NCBI RefSeq assembly: GCF_026015625.1
Contig: NZ_JAPDVG010000001.1
Coordinates: 3,496,001 to 3,560,000 of the forward strand
Direction of reading: 5' to 3'
From: Segatella copri
GTDB lineage: Bacteria; Bacteroidota; Bacteroidia; Bacteroidales; Bacteroidaceae
Length of the DNA: 64,000 nucleotides
This document shows positions 25,848-33,978 of the stretch, one piece after another (the first letter of the stretch is position 1; each line of letters starts with the position of its first letter). The position numbers and the translations under genes were made by a program. The notes under the pieces are model-generated. The model was not told the origin of the DNA, did no database searches, and was given only the letters and a program-made list of their open reading frames with translations.

Positions 25848-27050
25848 CTATACTTCCCCCATCAGCCATTTCAACGCATTGATTCGCTTGATACCATCAT
25901 AATCTGCCGTCGGGTCTTCATCGAGCGTCAAGATATACTTGGGATATTGGTCCTTGATTTGCTGAAGCGAAGCGAGTTCGCGCTTCAAGGTCTTCTCATC
26001 CCTTACCGTTGCAGCTACCTGATAATAGGTTAAGTCATTCTCGTCGATAGCAACAAAATCAACCTCCAAATTATCCATCTTGCCTATATACACTTTCTTC
26101 TGCCGACGCAAGAGTTCCAGAAAAACGATATTTTCCAAAATGCGCCCTGCATCAAAAGAGCGAGAGCCAAGCAACATACGTCGCAAACCAATATCAACCA
26201 GATAGTATTTTCCCAAAGTTTTGAGGAGTTGCTTACCCTTGATGTTATATCGCTTCACTTCATACAAGAAGAAAGACTCGCAAAGGGTTGACAGGTATTT
26301 CTCCACGGTCTTTTGGTCAATCTTTCGCCCATCAGCCGACATCAAGTCTGCAATACGTTTCGTCGAGAGAATATTGCCGATATTATCTGCCGTAAAACGT
26401 ATCACGCTCTCCAACATCATCACATCAGAAAGTTTATTTCGACTCATGATGTCCTTTACCACTATCGTATTGTAAACAGCATTCAAGTAATCGCTAATCT
26501 CATTCGCCGTATCCAACTCCAATGTATATGGGAAACTGCTCTTGCTCACATATTCTATATATGTCTGTGGAAGTTGATCCGTACCACCGATACCTTCCGC
26601 ATACTCCTTGAAAGACAACGGAAGCATCGCAATCTCTACATACCTGCCAGACAAGAGTGTAGCTATCTCGCTAGAAAGCATGTAGGCATTCGAACCCGTC
26701 ACATATAAATCAACTGTTGGCTTCAAATTAAGACTATTGATGATATCCGGAAAATCCGTGACATGCTGTATCTCATCAAAAAAGATGTAAGTCATCTTAT
26801 CTTGCTGTATCAAAGGTTTGACATAAGAATACAGTTTTCTCGGGTCTCGCAATTCAAAATAGTCATAGTCCTCAAAATTGAGATAGATGATTTGCTCTTG
26901 CATTACTCCATGAGCTATCAGCCAGTCACGATAAATCTCCATAATGGTCGATTTACCACAACGGCGGATGCCTGTTATCACCTTGATAAGCTTTTTATCC
27001 TTGAAAGCTATCAGCTTTTGCAGATAGTTATGTCGTTCTATTCTCTTCAT
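25848..27050 (-). CDS. AAA_14/DUF4143 family ATP-binding protein
   Basis: This 400-residue protein has a P-loop ATPase domain (TGIRRCGKSTIMEIY at about residue 30, Walker B-like YIFFDEIQHV at about 90, sensor-like YVTGSNAYML). A winged-helix-like middle (KRIADLMSADGRKIDQKTVEKYL) and a DUF4143 C-terminal domain with GKMDNLEVDFVAIDEN, reminiscent of restriction-endonuclease-like folds, follow. The family is common in prokaryotes, and its function is not established. The start at MKRIERHNYL (27050) is chosen. It lies between two fructan genes but has its own promoter and operator-like repeats, and is probably unrelated to fructan use. Confidence 0.85.
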   Translation of the reverse strand: MKRIERHNYLQKLIAFKDKKLIKVITGIRRCGKSTIMEIYRDWLIAHGVMQEQIIYLNFEDYDYFELRDPRKLYSYVKPLIQQDKMTYIFFDEIQHVTDFPDIINSLNLKPTVDLYVTGSNAYMLSSEIATLLSGRYVEIAMLPLSFKEYAEGIGGTDQLPQTYIEYVSKSSFPYTLELDTANEISDYLNAVYNTIVVKDIMSRNKLSDVMMLESVIRFTADNIGNILSTKRIADLMSADGRKIDQKTVEKYLSTLCESFFLYEVKRYNIKGKQLLKTLGKYYLVDIGLRRMLLGSRSFDAGRILENIVFLELLRRQKKVYIGKMDNLEVDFVAIDENDLTYYQVAATVRDEKTLKRELASLQQIKDQYPKYILTLDEDPTADYDGIKRINALKWLMGEV

Positions 27051-27075
27051 TTTTGTATTTTTACATGTCACGCTG

Positions 27076-27179
27076 CAAATATACATATTTTTTAGGAATC
27101 TACATACTAAAAGTGCGATTATTTAGAAAGTTTTAGGAATTGATTCCTAAAACTTTTCTTTTACGGACGTTTTTAGGAA
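27076..27179 (-). promoter_or_regulatory. Promoter with repeated TTCCTAAAA sites upstream of the AAA_14 gene
   Basis: The -7 element TATATTTG lies at 27076-27083 (minus strand). TTTTAGGAA or its complement occurs at 27090-27098, 27131-27139, 27144-27152 and 27171-27179. The middle two form a near-perfect palindrome, and the first overlaps the spacer region of the promoter. This looks like a repressor operator. Confidence 0.5.
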
Positions 27180-27291
27180 GACAAACACTAAAACTCCTCT
27201 ATTTTATTAATCATGACTGATAAAAACACTCTTTTCACCTATTTTATTATGGAAAAACAGCGTTTTCTCCAAAGTTCAAAATCCAAACAAG

Positions 27292-27325
27292 AAAAAGGCA
27301 GCACTATACAATATAGTACTGCCTT
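27292..27325 (-). terminator. Terminator of the outer-membrane barrel gene
   Basis: A hairpin (AAGGCAGCACTATA with TATAGTACTGCCTT, one unpaired or mismatched base) is followed on the minus strand by TTTTTC. It starts 22 bases after the stop at 27347. Confidence 0.75.
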
Positions 27326-27346
27326 ATCTTATTATGTTTGAACTAA

Positions 27347-29647
27347 TTAGAACTTCAGCGAAGCTGTGAATTCTACCGTGAATGGACGGAGATAGCTACC
27401 CGTCATTATCTGGTTCTTGATTCCCTTGGCCTCATCCTTGGTAATCAGCTCGGCACCTGCGATACTACCCTTGGCACCAGTCTGGTTGAGGAAGTTGACT
27501 ACGGTGCAGCCGAGAGCCAAGCGCTTGGTTGCCTGCCAGTTCAAGCCTCCGAAAGTCTCCCAGTGACCATTGAAGTAATATGCCTCGTTGATGTTGGCGT
27601 AGGTCTTGCTGAAGTAACGGAAACTGGTCCAGAGCTTAATGTCCTTGGTAATCATGTAGCTAGGATCCAACTCGATGAGAATCTGAGGAATCTCGGCTAC
27701 GATATTACCTGTGGCATTGATGTTGCCAACATAGCCATCGCTGAAGGTGATGCAGGTTTCATACTTCTTGTAAGTTGGCTTCTGATAAGTGAAGAGGAAG
27801 TGGAAATCGAATCCCTTGAAAGGATGAGCCACAGCATCGGTTGTCCAACCCCATGTCTGGATATCGTAAGTCATTGGCGCAGCCTTGATCTCCCTGCCAT
27901 GCTGCAGGTTCAGAGTTGAGTTGTTGTTGGTCTTTGAGATGTAAGAGAACAACGATGTCAAACTCAGCCAAGAGTTGTTGTAGTAGATACCTGCACGACC
28001 GAGTGGCACAGAAATCTTACCTGTATTTGGCAATGTAGCTGGAGCAAAAGCCTCGAACTTAGGATGCTGCACAATGTAAGTGAAATCGCCAGTGAAGCCG
28101 AAGTTATCGGTCAACTTATAAGTTGCTGCTACAGAGAAATCGTAGTTCAACCAGCTGTAACTCAAGTCTGCTGGTGCAATCTTAGTTCCATCTGCTGCCG
28201 TAGCACCGAGATGGTAATCTGTGAAACGACCAACAAAATCACCGTTTGCATTCTTCACTGCTGCGTTTTCACCCTTCAGCTTCTGCCACTCCAAACGTGC
28301 ACCATAGTAGAGGTTCAACTTATTGGTCACGTCCCAATCGTGGGTGAAGTAGAGAGCCAGTTTGTTTTCGCTTCCCTTGTAATACTCAGATGCGTTCTTG
28401 TTGAAATCATAGAAATAGCTGTTGCGCTGGTTGGCATCCCAGACACGCAACGCATAACTGCCATCAGATGGAACGCTCTGATCATACATGGTTGTATTTG
28501 AGCAATAATCAATATGGTAGAACCACTCGTTCACGCCAAGGCGGAAGGTGGAAGTTCTGAATTTCTTGCTGAGTTCGGTAGTGAAGAGAGCCTCATCGAT
28601 GGTTCCGGAATTGAGGCAAGACATACGGGTCTGCACATACTGACCATCGTAAGACTTGGTTTGTCCATCGATATCACGATACATATAATTATATACACCC
28701 TTGTTAGCCTCGTTCTTCAAATCGATGATAGACATTGGTGACTGGTAAACCATCGCACCACGTGAGTGATCGTACTTCAAGGTAGCCTTCCAGTTCAAAC
28801 CGTTGTTAAAACGGTAGTTGTTCATCAGGGTTACCTCGCTTGTCTTGTTCAGACAGGCATCGTAGAGAGAGGTCTGCTCCAGTTTGCCGGTACGCATATC
28901 GCGATAAGTCATCTCATTATCAATAGGAAGATAAGAGGTGGTTCCGAGCTTGAAGTTGCCATACTCCTTCACGCTTCCATCACCTACATAAATGAATGGA
29001 GCACTCTGGGTGGCATAGTTATATACATTATGACTGTTGGCATACTTATACATAGCGGTAAATTCACCACGGTTGCCGTTATACTTCTTGGTGAGGAGCG
29101 CCTTGTAAATCTGAGTACGGTCCTGATAAGGAGTTGACTTGATCTTGAAGGTTCCCGGGTCGAAATCCTGATACATATTAAAGCTGTAGTACCAGTCGCT
29201 TCCCAAGTCGCCATTCATATTCAAAGAGAATTCCTGCAATCCGAAGTGATTGCTCTTGTAATTCAAAGTACCATTGAAACCTTTCTGACCCTTCTGGGTG
29301 AAAGAGTTCACGGCATAACCGATATTACCGGTAGTGATGGCTGTTTCAGCTATCTTGAGCAAACCCTGATGGCTCAAACTTGCATCGCCACGCCAGATTG
29401 TATTCACAGAGTGCGGATTGGTTGCGTAAGTAACAGGCAATCCATTCTCCAATACATTGACATCGGCAGATGGAAGACCTATCTGAATCTCACGAGGACC
29501 ATTCGCACTGGCAGCATTGAGCATCACATTACGATTACCCTCTTCCTTCGCACTAGAATTATCATCCTGTGCAAAAGCTGCTGTAACATTAACTAATGAA
29601 AGTGCAAGCATCATGGCTGCGCTCTTTCCATTGAAAAAGTTGTTCAT
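27347..29647 (-). CDS. Divergent TonB-dependent-receptor-like outer-membrane barrel in the fructan locus
   Basis: This 766-residue protein has a signal peptide ending AAFAQ (about residue 26). A plug-like segment (EIQIGLPSADVNVLENGLPV) and a long run of alternating aromatic strands typical of a beta-barrel follow, ending in LRPFTVEFTASLKF with a terminal Phe. It lacks the carboxypeptidase-like N-terminal domain of SusC proteins and has no SusD partner next to it. Its promoter has the same operator as the SusC, GH32 and permease promoters, which places it in the fructan regulon. Uptake of sucrose or short fructans is a reasonable guess, but the substrate is inferred only from regulation. Confidence 0.8.
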   Translation of the reverse strand: MNNFFNGKSAAMMLALSLVNVTAAFAQDDNSSAKEEGNRNVMLNAASANGPREIQIGLPSADVNVLENGLPVTYATNPHSVNTIWRGDASLSHQGLLKIAETAITTGNIGYAVNSFTQKGQKGFNGTLNYKSNHFGLQEFSLNMNGDLGSDWYYSFNMYQDFDPGTFKIKSTPYQDRTQIYKALLTKKYNGNRGEFTAMYKYANSHNVYNYATQSAPFIYVGDGSVKEYGNFKLGTTSYLPIDNEMTYRDMRTGKLEQTSLYDACLNKTSEVTLMNNYRFNNGLNWKATLKYDHSRGAMVYQSPMSIIDLKNEANKGVYNYMYRDIDGQTKSYDGQYVQTRMSCLNSGTIDEALFTTELSKKFRTSTFRLGVNEWFYHIDYCSNTTMYDQSVPSDGSYALRVWDANQRNSYFYDFNKNASEYYKGSENKLALYFTHDWDVTNKLNLYYGARLEWQKLKGENAAVKNANGDFVGRFTDYHLGATAADGTKIAPADLSYSWLNYDFSVAATYKLTDNFGFTGDFTYIVQHPKFEAFAPATLPNTGKISVPLGRAGIYYNNSWLSLTSLFSYISKTNNNSTLNLQHGREIKAAPMTYDIQTWGWTTDAVAHPFKGFDFHFLFTYQKPTYKKYETCITFSDGYVGNINATGNIVAEIPQILIELDPSYMITKDIKLWTSFRYFSKTYANINEAYYFNGHWETFGGLNWQATKRLALGCTVVNFLNQTGAKGSIAGAELITKDEAKGIKNQIMTGSYLRPFTVEFTASLKF

Positions 29648-29695
29648 AACCTTATTCGTTTAATTTTGTTAGCATTATTGTTTTGATTTCTGGTG

Positions 29696-29762
29696 CAAAA
29701 GTACATAAAGGTCTGAACAGCGGCTTAAAAAATCATTTCATCGAATAAAAAAATCCGTTCAT
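29696..29762 (-). promoter_or_regulatory. Promoter and operator of the outer-membrane barrel gene
   Basis: On the minus strand the half-sites ATGAACGGATTTTT (ending 29762) and ATGAAATGATTTTT (ending 29741) are 21 bp apart. TACTTTTG is at 29696-29703, 36 bp from the inner site. An upstream inverted arm (CCGTTCATGTAA) makes a hairpin with the outer site. Confidence 0.65.
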
Positions 29763-29930
29763 TGTAACATAATTGCTATTACATGAACGGAATTTCACAC
29801 TTTTCTGCGGTTTAACTAATACTTTCTTCTCTACTATTTTTTACAGAACTTTCGCAAGTAAGCTCCACATGCCTTAACAGGGCAGAAGGTACTGTGGTAT
29901 AAGTCCGTAATACTGAAGACTCACTTGATG

Positions 29931-30040
29931 GTGGCAGGACGTAGCTGAAAATGCGTCGCGACGTAGCTTACGCTACATCGCGACGCGTCGGTTGTTACGT
30001 CGGGACGTATCAGATGCCGCATCAGGACGTAATTTAAAAC
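29931..30040. repeat. Array B: five degenerate tandem units, period exactly 22 bp
   Basis: The core GACG recurs at 29938, 29960, 29982, 30004 and 30026, each 22 bp apart, usually as GACGTA preceded by a C or G. The units are GC-rich compared with their surroundings. The array ends 31 bases before IS copy 2. The remainder of 29648-30071 contains the barrel promoter and no supported gene. Confidence 0.8.
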
Positions 30041-30113
30041 GGTTCGTCTAAGACATTACGGAAAAGCTATGTGTACTTCCCTGAAAAAGGTTGTCACTTA
30101 GGAACAAACAGAA

Positions 30114-30557
30114 GTGACAATGAAACGTAAGACAAGAATTGAACGTGTGTATAATGAGGACACTGGTTGGTTTGAGACCCGTGAGGTAGAGTTGAATAGC
30201 TACTCTTTTACAGATGATGATCGTATCATGATAGTTCGAGAGTATATGGAGAGTGGGCTCCCAGCAGAAGAAATCATCAAGAAATACTATATAAGCAGTC
30301 GTACAGTGCTATTTTCTTGGATGGATAAGTTCTTAAATGAAAAAGATTTGTTATCTTTGCCGCCAGAAGACCAAAACCGTGACGATATGGCAAAGACAAC
30401 AAATGAACAGTTGAAAGAGAAAGATGCAGAGATTAAGCGTCTCCGCAAGGCTTTGGAGTTAGAGAAGCTTCGCTCTAAGGCATTCTCCACCATGATTGAC
30501 CTCGCAGAAGAAACCTTCAATATTCCTGTGAGAAAAAAATCTGGTACCAAACAGTAA
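30114..30557 (+). CDS. IS3-family OrfA, copy 2
   Basis: The 147-residue product is the same as that of copy 1, with a helix-turn-helix followed by a coiled coil. The slippery heptamer A AAA AAA lies at 30533-30539; a -1 shift there enters the orfB frame, which is open with no stop in between. Confidence 0.93.
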   Translation: MTMKRKTRIERVYNEDTGWFETREVELNSYSFTDDDRIMIVREYMESGLPAEEIIKKYYISSRTVLFSWMDKFLNEKDLLSLPPEDQNRDDMAKTTNEQLKEKDAEIKRLRKALELEKLRSKAFSTMIDLAEETFNIPVRKKSGTKQ

Positions 30558-30559
30558 GC

Positions 30560-31462
30560 TTGCTCCGCACAGAGTGCCAGAGTCAAGGTTTAGGCACTCT
30601 ATGCGGGCTGTTTGGTTTCACCCGGCAAGCATATAATAAGCGCAATGTCTCTGACGGCTTTGCTGAAGATGTCATTGAGTCTATCATCATTGAAAAGGCA
30701 CGTGAGTATCGTAAGTCAAATCCTGGCTTAGGAGCTGTAAAGTTGCATGCCATATTGAAACAGATGTTTGAGGATACAGGCTGCTTCCCTGGTCGTGACG
30801 CATTTATTGAGATGCTGCGTAAGCATGGGCTCATGGTGCGTATAAAGCGCCGTAGGCGCTATAAGACAACAGATTCCGACCATAATTACCGCAAATATCC
30901 AAACTTGATTAAGGGAGTAGTTCCTACCCATCCGAACCAGATTTGGGCAAGTGACATCACCTATGTTGAAACCAATGAAGGTGTGTGCTACCTCTCGCTT
31001 ATAACAGACCTGTATTCCCATAAAATCGTTGGATGGGCTGTTGGTCCAACATTAGAAACTGTATATCCATTAGAAGCGCTTAAAATGGCATATAAAAGCA
31101 TTGATGAAGAAACTGCAAAAGGACTCATCCATCACTCTGACAGAGGAAGCCAGTATTGCAGTCAGAATTATGTGTCTATCCTAAAAAGTCATGGCTCACA
31201 AATAAGTATGACTCAAACAGGAGATCCTTTGGAGAATGCCATAGCAGAACGTGCAAACGGCATTTTAAAAACGGAATGGCTTTATAGGATGACAATTCCT
31301 ACTCGTAAAGTATGTAAGAAGGAACTGACCAGGATTATTGCGTTTTATAACGACGAAAGACCGCATATGAGTATCGGTAATCAAACACCATCTGTTGCAC
31401 ATACTCAAGCGGGGCCACAGCAGAAAATGTGGAAAAATCCTTGGGAAAATTCTTCTAATTAG
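30560..31462 (+). CDS. IS3-family transposase OrfB, copy 2
   Basis: The 300-residue product is the same as that of copy 1, with an intact DDE triad (WASDITYV, HHSDRGSQY, NAIAERANG). The frame lies in -1 relative to orfA, and the apparent start is TTG, so an OrfAB fusion by programmed frameshifting is expected. Confidence 0.93.
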   Translation: MLRTECQSQGLGTLCGLFGFTRQAYNKRNVSDGFAEDVIESIIIEKAREYRKSNPGLGAVKLHAILKQMFEDTGCFPGRDAFIEMLRKHGLMVRIKRRRRYKTTDSDHNYRKYPNLIKGVVPTHPNQIWASDITYVETNEGVCYLSLITDLYSHKIVGWAVGPTLETVYPLEALKMAYKSIDEETAKGLIHHSDRGSQYCSQNYVSILKSHGSQISMTQTGDPLENAIAERANGILKTEWLYRMTIPTRKVCKKELTRIIAFYNDERPHMSIGNQTPSVAHTQAGPQQKMWKNPWENSSN

Positions 31463-31684
31463 TTGAAAATGTGTATCTTTGCATTTGAAAGAATATCATC
31501 ACCGTAACCTTTCTAGGGATAGCTCCTTAAAAAGAGTAACCTAGTTAGGTATAATGGGGATTCGCTGACAACCCATATAGTGATAAAATTAAAAATGCGT
31601 AACTCATTTAGTGATAAGAAAAATAGATAGTAACATATTTAGTTTAACCATCCTAAAGGTGACAACTTTTTCACGTATAAGACA

Positions 31685-32288
31685 GGGAACTCGTGGCTCC
31701 AAGCTCATTCTGGGCATTCCGAACAATAATGTCCGCAAGCAGTATTATGGTTATCTGGAAGAGGAGTATCAGGCAAAGGCTTATGTGGATGTCAACCAGC
31801 TCACCGATTACTATTATGATATGGCATACGATGGTAAGTGGGATGAAGGATTGCGCTTCATGGCAGATGCCTATGCCAAGGTTTCATCGGTGCGTGATGG
31901 CATTGAGGCTGAGCGAAACCTGCAGGGATTCTTCATGGCTTATCTGAATCTGAATGATTATTATATCACGGCTCCAGAGTTAGAGTTGAATCATGGCTAT
32001 TGTGATTTCTTCCTTTTGCCGGACCTTACCCATTATGCCAGTCAGCATAGCTACATTCTGGAATTGAAGGTTCTTTCTAAGAAAGATTTCTCTGCGATAG
32101 TTGAAGGTGAGTTTACGGAAGATGGCAAGCCTATGACCAAGGCCGAGAAACAGTGGCGTGAGGCTGTAGAACAGATTCATCGATATGCTGAGGCTCCAAG
32201 GGTTGAGGCTTTGCGCCAAGGCACAAAACTCCATCTCATCATCATGCAGTTTGAGGGGTGGGAACTTAAACGGATGGAAGAAGTATGA
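31685..32288 (+). pseudogene. C-terminal half of the broken AAA-ATPase/nuclease-like gene
   Basis: Starting right after IS copy 2, the frame reads GTRGSKLILGIPNNNVRKQY and continues through the nuclease-like end (HGYCDFFLLPDLT, HSYILELKVLSKKDF) to a stop at 32288. It matches the last 210 residues or so of the intact relative at 15106-16866. Its N-terminal partner is at 19254-19624 on the other strand. The stop overlaps the next gene's start codon (ATGA), so the regulator that follows was probably co-translated with this gene before it broke. Confidence 0.92.
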
Positions 32289-33799
32289 AATTAATGAAAA
32301 GACTCTATATTATATTAATAGTATTACTTAGTAGTATGCTTCTTCTTCTGGATTCATGCACCCAGAAGAAGATGGTGATTGGTGTGTCGCAATGTTGCAG
32401 CGGAGTTTGGCGCGAGAAGGTGAATAATGAGATGCGACTGGCGCAGTATCAATATAAGAATGTGGATTTGCTGTTTACTACTGCAGAGAACGACGGGCAA
32501 CGCCAGGCTCGCCAGATAGACAGTATGATAGCCAGGAAGGTAGATTTAATCGTGGTGGCCCCTGATAACGTGAATGATGTTACTCCCGCCATCGAGCGAG
32601 CTTATCGTGCGCATATCCCGGTTATTCTCTTTGACAGAAAGGTAAAGACAACCCATTATACAGCTTCCATCGGTGGCGATAATGTAGAAGCGGGTAGGGA
32701 AGTAGCCCGCTTTCTTGCCAGGAAGCTGGATGGAAAAGGTACCGTTGTTGAGATTACGGGCTTGAAGGATGCTTCTCCTGTCATCGAGCGCCATCGTGGT
32801 TTTCAAGAGGTGATGAAGAATTACCCGGGAATCAAGGTGGTTACCCTGGAAAGCAACTGGAAGATGGAACGTGCCCAGGAGTTGATGAAGCAATATCTGG
32901 ATAAGGGCGGACATGCGGATGGCGTGTTCGGACATAGCGACCTGGGAGCCATAGGAGCCTTTCTGGAAGCAGAGAGACGAGGCATTGATAAGCAGATGCT
33001 GATAGTAGGCATTGATGGATTGCCTGGAGAATGGGAAGGAGTGGATAGAGTGAAGAGAGGACAGTTTGCAGCTTCTTATGTCTATCCTACCCAGGGCGAA
33101 AAGATTATGGAATTGGCGATGAATATCCTTCAGGGTAAATCCTATAAGAAGGATAATGTGATGAAATCATTTCTTGCTACCCAGGAAAACTGCGATGCCA
33201 TCGCCCTACAATATCAGGATTTGGTAGCCAAGATGAAGAATCTGGATCAGATTTCTGACAGTCTTGATTCTTATTCAAAGGTTTCCCGTATCCAGAAATG
33301 GATGCTTTTGATCGCCTTTATTGTAGTTCTGATTCAGTTCTTTGTCATCTACTATATATATAAGGTATATAGAAAGAAGCTGCAGAAACAGAAAGCCGTG
33401 GCTCGTGGCTTTATCGAGAACAAGGAGGGCTGGGCTGCTGAACTGAATCATCTGGATGAGAGTGATCGTTACTTCATGGATCGTTTCAAGAAGAAAATCC
33501 TTGAGAATATGGGCAATGCTGATATGAAGATGGATGATTTGGGAGCCCAGATGCAGTTGAGCAAGGTGCAGCTCTATCGCAAGGTGAAGGCTATGACAGG
33601 AAAAACGCCTGCCGAGCTCCTGAAAGAGATGCGCCTGCAGAGAGCCTATACCCTCTTGCAGCAAACAGACAAGACAATCTCTGAAGTTTCGGCAGAAGTA
33701 GGCTTTGCGTTACCGGGCTATTTCTCTTCCTGTTTCAAGAAGCAGTTTGGAGTTCTTCCTACCGATTTTAGAAATGAACAGGCATCTAAAAAGAAATAG
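32285..33799 (+). CDS. Kinase-less transmembrane regulator: sugar-binding sensor fused to AraC-type DNA-binding domain
   Basis: This 504-residue protein has an N-terminal hydrophobic signal segment (residues 5-24, followed by SC), a type I periplasmic-binding sensor at about 30-310, one membrane segment at about 337-360, a short linker and an AraC-type helix-turn-helix at about 400-495. It clearly parallels the two ends of the hybrid regulator at 11066-13879: VIGVSQC, ERHRGF and SKVQLYRKVKAMTG have close counterparts there. It has no kinase, ATPase or receiver domain between. It would sense a sugar in the periplasm and act on DNA directly from the membrane. It stands immediately upstream of susC in the fructan locus, which it probably regulates. 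Confidence 0.9.
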   Translation: MKLMKRLYIILIVLLSSMLLLLDSCTQKKMVIGVSQCCSGVWREKVNNEMRLAQYQYKNVDLLFTTAENDGQRQARQIDSMIARKVDLIVVAPDNVNDVTPAIERAYRAHIPVILFDRKVKTTHYTASIGGDNVEAGREVARFLARKLDGKGTVVEITGLKDASPVIERHRGFQEVMKNYPGIKVVTLESNWKMERAQELMKQYLDKGGHADGVFGHSDLGAIGAFLEAERRGIDKQMLIVGIDGLPGEWEGVDRVKRGQFAASYVYPTQGEKIMELAMNILQGKSYKKDNVMKSFLATQENCDAIALQYQDLVAKMKNLDQISDSLDSYSKVSRIQKWMLLIAFIVVLIQFFVIYYIYKVYRKKLQKQKAVARGFIENKEGWAAELNHLDESDRYFMDRFKKKILENMGNADMKMDDLGAQMQLSKVQLYRKVKAMTGKTPAELLKEMRLQRAYTLLQQTDKTISEVSAEVGFALPGYFSSCFKKQFGVLPTDFRNEQASKKK

Positions 33800-33862
33800 T
33801 TTTCTAACTCCTTTAAAATAAGTATTTTAAAATCGTGGCGTAAGATTCGAAAATCGTTTCAT

Positions 33863-33927
33863 GTAACATAATTACTGTTGCAGGAACGATTTTTTTTATT
33901 TATGTTACCATTCTTTGCCTAATTTTG
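33863..33927 (+). promoter_or_regulatory. Promoter and operator of the fructan susC operon
   Basis: The inner half-site GAACGATTTTT begins at 33884 and the outer, weaker ATGTAACATAATT has its aligned base at 33863, 21 bp away. TAATTTTG is at 33920-33927, 36 bp from the inner site. An inverted arm (ATCGTTTCATGTAAC, from 33853) also allows a hairpin before a run of eight T, which may end the regulator transcript. Confidence 0.65.
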
Positions 33928-33978
33928 CGGCAGAAATTAAAATAAAACAATTTTGAAACTTAAAACGTTAGAAATAGT

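Larger units (their letters stand above)
30072..31684 (+). mobile_element. IS3-family insertion sequence, copy 2 (1613 bp), inverted relative to copy 1
   Basis: It has the same ends, length and open reading frames as copy 1. Its left flank is ATG (30069-30071), matching the outer flank of copy 1 (CAT at 17638-17640 on the other strand). Its right flank is GGG (31685-31687), matching the inner flank of copy 1 (CCC at 19254-19256). A TATCTTTG element at 31474-31481 points outwards towards the downstream regulator. Confidence 0.95.

Noticed and set aside
31611..31684. Start of a separate gene within the right end of IS copy 2
   Set aside because: The frame merely runs from IS sequence into the ATPase C-terminal fragment; the joined-gene reading with a 3-bp target duplication explains it better.
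33853..33898. Hairpin before susC as a plain terminator only
   Set aside because: It may terminate the regulator transcript, but the same half-sites at fixed distances occur at four promoters, including one without an upstream gene, so an operator role explains more.
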